DNA of 59,618 bases. Source: Acidimicrobiales bacterium (lineage in GTDB: Bacteria; Actinomycetota; Acidimicrobiia; Acidimicrobiales; RAAP-2). The notes beneath the pieces are model-generated. The model saw nothing but the letters and a program-made list of their open reading frames with translations, did no database searches and was not told the origin of the DNA. The stretch spans positions 1 through 59,618 of the forward strand of contig JADMIJ010000015.1 of the NCBI GenBank assembly GCA_015478655.1. Direction: 5' to 3'. Made by a program: the position numbers and the translations under genes. Numbering within the stretch: the stretch's first letter is position 1; every line of letters starts with the position of its first letter. Shown piece after piece: positions 7,698 through 14,050 of this stretch.

Positions 7698-8594
7698 TCA
7701 GGGCAGGCCGGCGCCGCCGACCTCGACCCGGGCCTGCTCGATGCGTGCCGAACGGCTGGCCATGGCCACCGACTCGGTGCTGGTCGGCGCCGTCATCATG
7801 TACAGGGTGCGTCGATCGGAGCCGCCCAACATGCAGGCGAAACAGGTCTGGGACGTCGCCACCCGGCTCACGATGCCGCCACCCTCTTCCACGAGGAGAC
7901 ACTCAGGAGAGATGGCGTTGGACACCCACACCCGGCCCTCGGCATCGAGACAGATGCCGTCGGGCGCACACCAGGTCAGCGACGCCCAAGTCCTTCGCCC
8001 TGTAAGTGTCCCGTCGTCACCCACGTCGAAGGCGGTGAGCCGCCCGGCCAGCGTCTCGGCGATGATCATGGTCCGGCCATCGGGGGAGATGACCGTCCCG
8101 TTTGGAAAGGCCATGTCCTCCGCGGCCACGTGGGCCGTTCCGTCCGGATCGATGCGGATCAGCGGGGTGGTCGGAGGTCCGGGTGGCTCAACCAGCGCCA
8201 CCCCTCCCTTCTCCTCGATGAATCGGTCGAGGTCGAATCCGAAGTTCCCGACGTAGGCCCGACCGGCGGCGTCCACCACCATGTCGTTGCCGTGGAAGGC
8301 GGCCATGGGATTGAGGTCCCCGTGCTCGACGAGGCGACCGTCGGCCTCGAGGCGGAGCACCGTGCGCGGCCTGCGGGCCACAACCAGCAGTCGTCCATCG
8401 GGCAACCACCCGATGCCGGCCGGATCGCCGGGGACCTCGACCTCCACCCTGGAGTCACCATCGGCTCCCGCCGACGAGACGGTACCGGAGTGGAAATCCG
8501 CGTACCACAGCCGGTCTTCGTGCCATCGCGGGCACTCGCCGAAGTGCAGTCCCTCGATGAACGGGCCGGCCTCTTGTGCTACCAGTTCGGTCAC
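7698..8594 (-). CDS. SMP-30/gluconolactonase/LRE family protein
   Basis: 298 residues from GTG 8594, supported by AGGAGG five bases upstream and by a GTGA overlap with the upstream regulator's stop. A six-bladed propeller is indicated by repeats such as G-I-G-W-L-P-D-G-R-L-L-V, F-H-G-N-D-M-V-V-D-A-A-G-R-A-Y-V-G-N-F-G-F and A-P-D-G-I-C-L-D-A-E-G-R-V-W-V. The E-C-P near the N-terminus and the N-D and D-G motifs are the expected metal ligands. Members hydrolyse lactones such as gluconolactone; the substrate is unknown. Probably controlled by the coupled TetR protein. Confidence 0.85.
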   Translation of the reverse strand: MTELVAQEAGPFIEGLHFGECPRWHEDRLWYADFHSGTVSSAGADGDSRVEVEVPGDPAGIGWLPDGRLLVVARRPRTVLRLEADGRLVEHGDLNPMAAFHGNDMVVDAAGRAYVGNFGFDLDRFIEEKGGVALVEPPGPPTTPLIRIDPDGTAHVAAEDMAFPNGTVISPDGRTMIIAETLAGRLTAFDVGDDGTLTGRRTWASLTWCAPDGICLDAEGRVWVSNAISPECLLVEEGGGIVSRVATSQTCFACMLGGSDRRTLYMMTAPTSTESVAMASRSARIEQARVEVGGAGLP

Positions 8595-9208
8595 GCGATC
8601 CTCCTGGTCGATTCGGCATTGTCCGACATCACGTACCCCGATCGACAAAAAGCGATGGCTGCCACCGCCACCTCATCGGGGTCTTCGCCACCCTCGAGCA
8701 CCAGCACCCGGGCCAAGTTGGCGGTAACCCCCAAGATGGCCACGGTCAGCACGACCGGGTCCTCGCCCCGCAGCAGCCCAGCGGTGATGCCGGCGCTGAC
8801 ATGGGGCAGCGCGTCGGCCACGGTCTGCTGGTCGCCCTGGCGGATGATGGGGGCGAACCGAAGCTCGGTCCGGGCGAACTCCATCAGGATGAAGAGGTGG
8901 CGGTGCTCGGACTGCCAGCGAAGAGACGCCCGGATCCCCTGCTCGATGCGGCGGGCGGGATCGTGCTCGCCGGCGATGGCGTCCCGTTGGGCCAGGCGCA
9001 GGGAACGAAGCGAATCGGCCAGGATTTCGGCGAACAGTTCATCCTTCGATTTGAAGTACCAGTAGAACACCCCTTTGCCGACGCCCAGGCCGTCGACGAT
9101 GTCGGACACCGAGGTGGCGTGGTAGCCGTCCGCGGCGAAGGCGTGCCCGGCGAACTCCATCAGCTCTCGCCGACGCCGGGCACCCTTGGGTGTGAGTCGA
9201 CGGGACAT
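8591..9208 (-). CDS. TetR-family transcriptional regulator
   Basis: 205 residues. The N-terminal helix-turn-helix reads A-F-A-A-D-G-Y-H-A-T-S-V-S-D-I-V-D-G-L-G-V-G-K-G-V-F-Y-W-Y-F-K-S-K-D-E-L, a classic TetR signature, followed by a helical ligand-binding half. It is the first gene of a two-gene unit with the SMP-30 lactonase and is likely an autoregulatory repressor responding to a substrate of that enzyme. The 3' end overlaps the lactonase start by 4 nt. Confidence 0.88.
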   Translation of the reverse strand: MSRRLTPKGARRRRELMEFAGHAFAADGYHATSVSDIVDGLGVGKGVFYWYFKSKDELFAEILADSLRSLRLAQRDAIAGEHDPARRIEQGIRASLRWQSEHRHLFILMEFARTELRFAPIIRQGDQQTVADALPHVSAGITAGLLRGEDPVVLTVAILGVTANLARVLVLEGGEDPDEVAVAAIAFCRSGYVMSDNAESTRRIA

Positions 9209-9278
9209 GGTGACTAGAAGCTACGGGCGCACCCGGCCAGGGTCAATCGCCTCTGGGGACGGAGCTCCCGGCGACCAT

Positions 9279-9336
9279 CCGGACGTCGCGCCGGAACGTC
9301 GGTCCGGATGTCGCTCCGGATGTCGCTCCGGACTTC
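9279..9336. repeat. 12-bp minisatellite, about four and a half units
   Basis: Degenerate tandem units of CGGATGTCGCTC: CGGACGTCGCGC, CGGAACGTCGGTC, CGGATGTCGCTC, CGGATGTCGCTC, then CGGACTTCC. It lies between the TetR start and the end of the acetoacetate-decarboxylase-like gene, both on the minus strand. Confidence 0.8.
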
Positions 9337-9375
9337 CCAAGCCGCATCGGTCGGTTCGCCGCGAGTCCCAAGCCG

Positions 9376-10200
9376 TCATCGCCGTGGCGTGACCACCTCG
9401 GCGCCGTCGAACGAGGCCCTCATGTGCGCGGCCGAAGACGAGAACAGCGCTCGTCTGGGCAGTCCCAGCGAGCGCAGCTCGTCGGCCATGGGGTGGTCTC
9501 CAAGCGTCAGGGTCGCCCCTCCGAAGCGCCCGGTGGCCTCCTGCGAGGACGTCGTCCATGTGGTCCGTCTCAGGACGCCGTCAGCGAAGGAGTAGCTCGG
9601 CGGTGCCCGGGAGGGGAGTGGGATGCGGCCGCCGGCCGCGATGCTCAGGGTGAGGACGTGCACCCCGTCGTCGACCAGGCGCACCGACGTGGCGGAGCCG
9701 GCTCGGGGGCGGACGGTCGATGGCTCGTCGATGTCGATCGAGGTCACCCATTTCGGAAAGCCCCAGATATCCCGGCCCGCCACGCAGGTGAACTCCTGGT
9801 CTACCGGGAGGCGATGGATGTAAGCGCCGATGGCACCGGTGGCGAACTCCAGGGTCCTCTGGGCTGCCGACGCCGGCGCCGGGGCGTCGTGGGGCCGGAC
9901 CACGAAGCTGACCGCCACCTCGTGGTAGGGGTCGAGGTCGGTGTCGTCGTACCGGCACACCGCCAGCGCCACGAGGGCCCTACCCGGTATCGGCCCCGTG
10001 GCCTCGAGGCCGGTGGGTGAGACGATGCGCTGGGCCGCGTCCAGCGGCACCAGGTACTGCACACCCCACTGCGCCGCCCGGCGAACCTCCACAGGGAGGC
10101 TGATCGTGCGTCCCAGCACCGACCACGAACGCACCGCCAGACTCTCGCCAAGGGGGGAGCCGGGGTTGGGCCGGGAGGGCTCCAGGGGTCGAACGGACAT
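9376..10200 (-). CDS. Acetoacetate decarboxylase family protein
   Basis: 274 residues. The motif G-R-D-I-W-G-F-P-K-W supplies the conserved Schiff-base lysine of the acetoacetate decarboxylase (ADC) superfamily, and Y-H-E-V-A-V-S-F-V-V and A-Y-I-H-R-L-P-V-D-Q are typical flanking strands. Superfamily members are decarboxylases, aldolase-dehydratases or related enzymes, so the reaction is not certain. The start (ATG 10200) faces the plsC-like gene with 17 bp between the two starts. Confidence 0.8.
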   Translation of the reverse strand: MSVRPLEPSRPNPGSPLGESLAVRSWSVLGRTISLPVEVRRAAQWGVQYLVPLDAAQRIVSPTGLEATGPIPGRALVALAVCRYDDTDLDPYHEVAVSFVVRPHDAPAPASAAQRTLEFATGAIGAYIHRLPVDQEFTCVAGRDIWGFPKWVTSIDIDEPSTVRPRAGSATSVRLVDDGVHVLTLSIAAGGRIPLPSRAPPSYSFADGVLRRTTWTTSSQEATGRFGGATLTLGDHPMADELRSLGLPRRALFSSSAAHMRASFDGAEVVTPRR

Positions 10201-10217
10201 CCGGTGCAGTTCATCAC

Positions 10218-11000
10218 ATGCGGAGATACCGTTGCTCCATGGCCTACTGGATCCTCAAGGTGGTGCTGAGCCCGGTCTTCCATCTGTTCTGGCGGGTCAA
10301 GGTCGAAGGTCGCGAGAACGTTCCCACCCACGGCCCTGCAGTGCTCGCCGCCAACCACCAGTCGTTCTGCGATTCCTTCTTCCTGCCCCTGGCGCTCCGG
10401 AGGCGGTTGACCTACGTGGCCAAAGCCGAGTACTTCGACAATTGGCGGACGGCGTGGTTCTTCCGGGCCGCCGGTCAGATTCCGATGAACCGGGGTGGCG
10501 GGGACGCCTCGCAGCGGGCCCTCGACACGGCGACCGAGGTGCTCCAGGCCGGAGCGCTGCTGGGTATCTATCCGGAGGGGACCCGGGCCCCGGACGTGCG
10601 TCTCCATCGGGGGCACACCGGAGTGGCCCGGTTGGCGCTGCGGTGCGATGTGCCCATCATCCCGGTGGGTCTCGTCGGCACCAGGGCGGTACAGCCCCCC
10701 GGCAACATGCTCATGCGGCCGTTCCACTCGGTCACCGTCCGATTCGGCCCTCCGTTGGCCTCTCAGTGCGCAGGCGGGGCGTCGGCCATCGATCCCTCCG
10801 GCGAAGCCCCGGATGGCGGCTCGACCAACGGCTCGGCCAGCGGCTCGGGGGACGGCTCGACCAACGGCTCGGCGGACACGGCCCAAGAGCGTGAGCAGGT
10901 AAAGCTGCGAGAAATGACTGACGCATTGATGTCGGAAATCGCCCGACTGTCGGGCCAGGAGTACGTCGATCGCTATGCCAGTCGCGTCAAGGCCGGCTGA
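10218..11000 (+). CDS. plsC: 1-acylglycerol-3-phosphate acyltransferase (PlsC-like) with low-complexity insert
   Basis: 260 residues (ATG 10239 is an alternative start). Acyltransferase motifs appear in order: N-H-Q-S-F-C-D (NHx4D), F-R-A-A-G-Q-I-P-M-N-R, Y-P-E-G-T-R-A and P-I-I-P-V-G-L-V-G-T. The enzyme transfers acyl chains to lysophosphatidate at the inner membrane in phospholipid synthesis; an N-terminal hydrophobic helix fits. An unusual Gly/Ser/Asn-rich insert of about 25 residues (bases about 10812-10880), built from repeats of the DNA motif GGCTCG, separates the catalytic fold from the C-terminal helix. Confidence 0.85.
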   Translation: MRRYRCSMAYWILKVVLSPVFHLFWRVKVEGRENVPTHGPAVLAANHQSFCDSFFLPLALRRRLTYVAKAEYFDNWRTAWFFRAAGQIPMNRGGGDASQRALDTATEVLQAGALLGIYPEGTRAPDVRLHRGHTGVARLALRCDVPIIPVGLVGTRAVQPPGNMLMRPFHSVTVRFGPPLASQCAGGASAIDPSGEAPDGGSTNGSASGSGDGSTNGSADTAQEREQVKLREMTDALMSEIARLSGQEYVDRYASRVKAG

Positions 11001-11070
11001 ATGCCCTGCCTTGCCGGTGGCGACCCCGCCTGTGTGCGCCTGCGATCGGGTGCCTCTCGAGCAGGCGCCT

Positions 11071-11106
11071 CCACAGCGGGCACCTCGACAGCGGGCACCT
11101 CGACAG
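11071..11106. repeat. 15-bp tandem repeat upstream of the ACT-domain gene
   Basis: CCACAGCGGGCACCT at 11071-11085, CGACAGCGGGCACCT at 11086-11100 and a partial CGACAG at 11101-11106. Intergenic; no function apparent. Confidence 0.75.
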
Positions 11107-11156
11107 GAGGCCATCGGTCGTAATCCGCAGGAAACAGTCCCGACACAGTGAGGGCC

Positions 11157-11168
11157 TAGCGTGATGTC
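11157..11168 (+). promoter_or_regulatory. Putative -10 element for leaderless ACT-protein mRNA
   Basis: TAGCGT at 11157-11162 fits TANNNT and is followed by six bases and then GTG 11169. No Shine-Dalgarno sequence at normal spacing. The -35 region is not recognisable. Confidence 0.35.
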
Positions 11169-11810
11169 GTGTTCAACTACCTGATCAGGGTGCACCTCCC
11201 CGATCGGCCGGGGGCACTCGGAGCCGTGGCGAGCCGGATCGGATCGGTCGGCGGGGACGTCATCTCCATCGACATCCTCGAGCGCCACGGCGGGACCGCG
11301 GTCGACGAATTCGGCGTCGGCCTGGCCGGACATCACCTCATCGATCTCCTCCGGGACGAGATCCACGAGGTCGACGGGGTGTCGATCGAATCGGTTCGCC
11401 CGGTCGACGGTCCGTTGCCGGACCACCGCACCGAGCTGCTCGAAGTGGCCTCCGAGCTGTTCAGGGAGCACTCCTCCACGGACCTCCTGGCGCTGCTGAT
11501 CGTTCGGGTGCGCCGGAGCCTGGCCGCAACCTTCGTCGCCGTGCTTGACAGTGACACCTCGCAGGTCGTGACGTGCGATGGCCTGCTGCCTGACCATGAG
11601 CGCCTCAAAGCCCTCGCCCTGCGGGCGATGAGCCCACCGCCCTACGCCATGGAGTCGGACACCGGTGTGGCCACCGCCCTCTTGGTCCACGCCGACCTGG
11701 TCCTCATCGTGGGGCGTAGCGATCCAGTTCTTCGTGACCGTGAGCGCCAGTGGATCTCGATCATGGCGGAGATCGCCGACCGAGGATGGCAGGAAATGGT
11801 CAAGCATTAG
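11169..11810 (+). CDS. ACT-domain protein with C-terminal GAF-like region
   Basis: 213 residues, GTG start. The first 70 residues (L-I-R-V-H-L-P-D-R-P-G-A-L-G-A-V-A then D-V-I-S-I-D-I-L-E) form a clear ACT ligand-binding domain, which usually senses amino acids. The remainder (D-L-L-A-L-L-I-V-R-V-R-R, then D-L-V-L-I-V-G-R-S-D-P and a final helix) resembles a degenerate GAF-like sensor. No catalytic or DNA-binding domain is attached, so it is probably a small regulatory protein with unknown partner. Convergent with glpK. Confidence 0.75.
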   Translation: MFNYLIRVHLPDRPGALGAVASRIGSVGGDVISIDILERHGGTAVDEFGVGLAGHHLIDLLRDEIHEVDGVSIESVRPVDGPLPDHRTELLEVASELFREHSSTDLLALLIVRVRRSLAATFVAVLDSDTSQVVTCDGLLPDHERLKALALRAMSPPPYAMESDTGVATALLVHADLVLIVGRSDPVLRDRERQWISIMAEIADRGWQEMVKH

Positions 11811-11847
11811 CTGTCAACCATCGCCACCCCGGCGACCAGCTCGAGGG

Positions 11848-13404
11848 CTAGCCCCAGTGGCGTGCCCGTTCGACGGCCCGGACCCAGGAAAGGTGGGCCG
11901 CTTCCACCTCCGCAGGGGACGCGTTCGGTGCGAAATCAGCGTCTTCGGTCCAAAGAGAACCGAGCTCATCGAGGGAGCCCCACACGCCCTCGGCCAGCCC
12001 GGCCAGGGTCGCCGCCCCGATGGCGGTCGTCTCCACCGAGCGGGGTCGGATCACGGGCAAGCGCGACTGGTCGGCCAGCAGTTGCAGGAGGAGCCCCATG
12101 GCGGAGGCCCCCCCGTCGACCCGGAGGACCGACGGCGCGGTTCCGGAGGAACCCATGGCATCGATCACGTCGCGGACCTGAAAGCTCATCGCCTCCACCA
12201 TGGCCCGGGCCAGATGGGCCCGACCCAGGCCTCGGCTCAACCCGAGGATGGTGCCCCTGGCAGCCGGGTCCCAGATGGGGCTCCCGAGCCCGGTGAAGGC
12301 CGGAACCACCACGACACCGTCGCTGGACTCCACCGAACGTGCCAGAGGCTCCATCTCCGTGGCGTCGCCGATGATCCCGATCCCGTCCCGCAACCATTGA
12401 ACGCCGGCTCCGGAGACGAAGACCGATCCCTCGAGGGCGTAGGCCAGTGACGATCGCCCCCTCGATGGTCCGCCGTCCGCACCCAGAGCCACGTCACCTT
12501 CGGTCCCGAGGTCCCACGCCAAGGTCGTGATAAGCCCGTCCACTGGCTCGGGGCAGACGGGACCCGCATTCATCAGCACGAAGCTGCCGGTCCCGAAGGT
12601 GACCTTCGTCATCCCCGGGTTGAAACATGCCTGCCCGAACAGAGCGGCGTGCTGATCACCCGCCATTCCGCTGATGGGCGTGTCACGAAGCGGGGAGTCC
12701 GTGCCCAGGGCGGAGTCGGACACCCGACCGAATCGGCCACACGAGGGCCGTACCTCGGGAAGGGTCTCTTCGGGTATGCCGAAGAGTGCACACAGTTCGT
12801 CCGACCATCTTCGCACCACGATGTCGAAGAGCAGTGTGCGGGAGGCGTTGGTGGCGTCGGTGGCGAACACACCGCCGTGGGTGCCTCCGGTCAGATTCCA
12901 CAGCACCCACGAGTCGACGGTGCCGAACCCGAGGCCACGTCCGGTCGCCAGTCCGCCCTCGCGGAGCAGCCACTGCATCTTGGTGGCGGAGAAGTAGGAG
13001 TCGAGGACCAGGCCCGTTCGCTCCCGGATAAGGGGGAGGTAGCCGGCGTCCTCCAGCGCCCGACAGGCAGCCGCGGTGCGTCGGTCCTGCCAGACGATGG
13101 CGCGGCCGAATGGCTCACCGGTTCCCCTGTCCCACGCCACCACCGTCTCTCGCTGATTGGTGATGCCGATGGCCCGTGCCACCCGGTTGCCGTCGGCCAG
13201 CCGCCCGGCCACTTCGGCCAGGGTCGATCGCACCGCTTCCCAGATCTCGACCGGATCATGCTCCACCCAACCCGGCCGAGGGAAGTACTGGTGGATTTCG
13301 CGATAGGCCACATCGACGACGCCAGCCCGCTCGTCCACCACCAGGGCCCGAACCCCGGTGGTCCCGGCGTCGATGGCAATGGAGACTGGCGATCGGGAGG
13401 CCAC
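11848..13404 (-). CDS. glpK: Glycerol kinase
   Basis: 518 residues from GTG 13404, close to the usual ~500. FGGY kinase landmarks: I-D-A-G-T-T-G-V-R-A near the N-terminus, I-T-N-Q-R-E-T and W-Q-D-R-R-T at the glycerol site, G-D-Q-H-A-A-L-F-G-Q, F-G-T-G-S-F, and the C-terminal V-D-G-G-A-S-A-M-G then A-D-Q. It phosphorylates glycerol to sn-glycerol-3-phosphate with ATP. An allosteric or fructose-bisphosphate site was not evaluated. No glpF or glpD is adjacent. An open upstream extension to 13854 lacks family similarity and is not part of the gene. Confidence 0.9.
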   Translation of the reverse strand: MASRSPVSIAIDAGTTGVRALVVDERAGVVDVAYREIHQYFPRPGWVEHDPVEIWEAVRSTLAEVAGRLADGNRVARAIGITNQRETVVAWDRGTGEPFGRAIVWQDRRTAAACRALEDAGYLPLIRERTGLVLDSYFSATKMQWLLREGGLATGRGLGFGTVDSWVLWNLTGGTHGGVFATDATNASRTLLFDIVVRRWSDELCALFGIPEETLPEVRPSCGRFGRVSDSALGTDSPLRDTPISGMAGDQHAALFGQACFNPGMTKVTFGTGSFVLMNAGPVCPEPVDGLITTLAWDLGTEGDVALGADGGPSRGRSSLAYALEGSVFVSGAGVQWLRDGIGIIGDATEMEPLARSVESSDGVVVVPAFTGLGSPIWDPAARGTILGLSRGLGRAHLARAMVEAMSFQVRDVIDAMGSSGTAPSVLRVDGGASAMGLLLQLLADQSRLPVIRPRSVETTAIGAATLAGLAEGVWGSLDELGSLWTEDADFAPNASPAEVEAAHLSWVRAVERARHWG

Positions 13405-13651
13405 GGATGGACTGTAGTGATGCGGCGAGATCACCTCCCGCTCTGCGGCCACCAGGGGTCCCCACCGCCCCGGCAGCCGGCCTCCTTCCGGCTCCGCTAC
13501 GGATCCACTACGGCTCCATTCGGCTACGTCCGACCACCTCGGCGACCGGTACCGCAATGGTTTGCGGCCAGCAATACTTTGCGAACCTTCGCGAGCAGCC
13601 TCCCAGCAGGCGATTCTCGCCGCTCCGCGGGTGAGATTTCCAAAGAATTCA

Positions 13652-13681
13652 TTGACAGGGGTGTAACTACGCTGCTGTAAT
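13652..13681 (+). promoter_or_regulatory. Sigma-70-type promoter of nrdJ
   Basis: A consensus -35 TTGACA at 13652-13657 and -10 TGTAAT at 13676-13681 are separated by 18 bp. Predicted start of transcription is near 13688, giving a leader of about 360 nt before the nrdJ ATG. The only other candidate gene downstream is nrdJ. This is among the clearest promoters in the window. Confidence 0.65.
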
Positions 13682-13685
13682 AGAC

Positions 13686-13731
13686 CCACTATCTCGTACC
13701 TCGGGGGAGGCTTAACCACAATATATTGTGC
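13686..13731 (+). promoter_or_regulatory. Tandem NrdR boxes in the nrdJ promoter
   Basis: Box 2 at 13716-13731 contains the perfect 14-bp palindrome CACAATATATTGTG and matches 14 of 16 positions of the NrdR consensus (ACACWATATATWGTGT). A degenerate box 1 at 13686-13701 (CCACTATCTCGTACCT, good left half) starts exactly 30 bp earlier, about three helical turns, the spacing known for paired NrdR boxes. They overlap the predicted transcription start, as expected for repression by the ATP/dATP-sensing repressor NrdR. nrdR itself is not in the window. Confidence 0.75.
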
Positions 13732-13886
13732 TTTGAGTAGATGTGGCGGTGATTTGACCGGGTAGCGTCGGTATTCCAGTTCGACGCCCTCAGATCCGGG
13801 GTGGCGGCCGAGCCATGTGGCGTCAGACCGCAGTGCCATGCTGACGCCGGGCAACCGAAGTCACGGTTCGGGCAGTCCCATCCAGA

Positions 13887-13936
13887 CAGACACAACGGCA
13901 TCCGAAGACAACAGACACAACGGCATCCGAAGACAA
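13887..13936 (+). repeat. Perfect 25-bp tandem duplication in the nrdJ leader
   Basis: Two exact 25-bp copies, 13887-13911 and 13912-13936, beginning CAGACACAACGGCATCCG and ending AGACAA. Flanking copies of TCCAGACAG occur at 13881 and 13941. It lies in the untranslated leader between the NrdR boxes and the start codon. The remainder of the 646-bp gap 13405-14050 upstream of the promoter shows nothing else recognisable. Confidence 0.85.
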
Positions 13937-14050
13937 CAGCATCCAGACAGCTACAGCAGCGCTCACCATCGACAGACGTGGAGCAAATCGCCGGTTGCGA
14001 CGCTCTCCGGTCCTCACCAGCGACACAGAACACAGAAAGAGGTCCACCAC

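Noticed and set aside
9801-11807. Minus-strand 668-residue open frame
   Set aside because: Antisense to PlsC, ACT and ADC-like genes; Arg/Gly/His-rich composition without family similarity, a usual GC-rich shadow.
13405-13854. N-terminal extension of glycerol kinase
   Set aside because: The in-frame upstream 150 codons lack similarity to the family and cover the divergent nrdJ promoter and NrdR boxes; GTG 13404 fits family length.
13817-14050. N-terminal extension of nrdJ
   Set aside because: It contains the 25-bp duplication and lacks family similarity; ATG 14051 has a ribosome binding site and the expected N-terminus.
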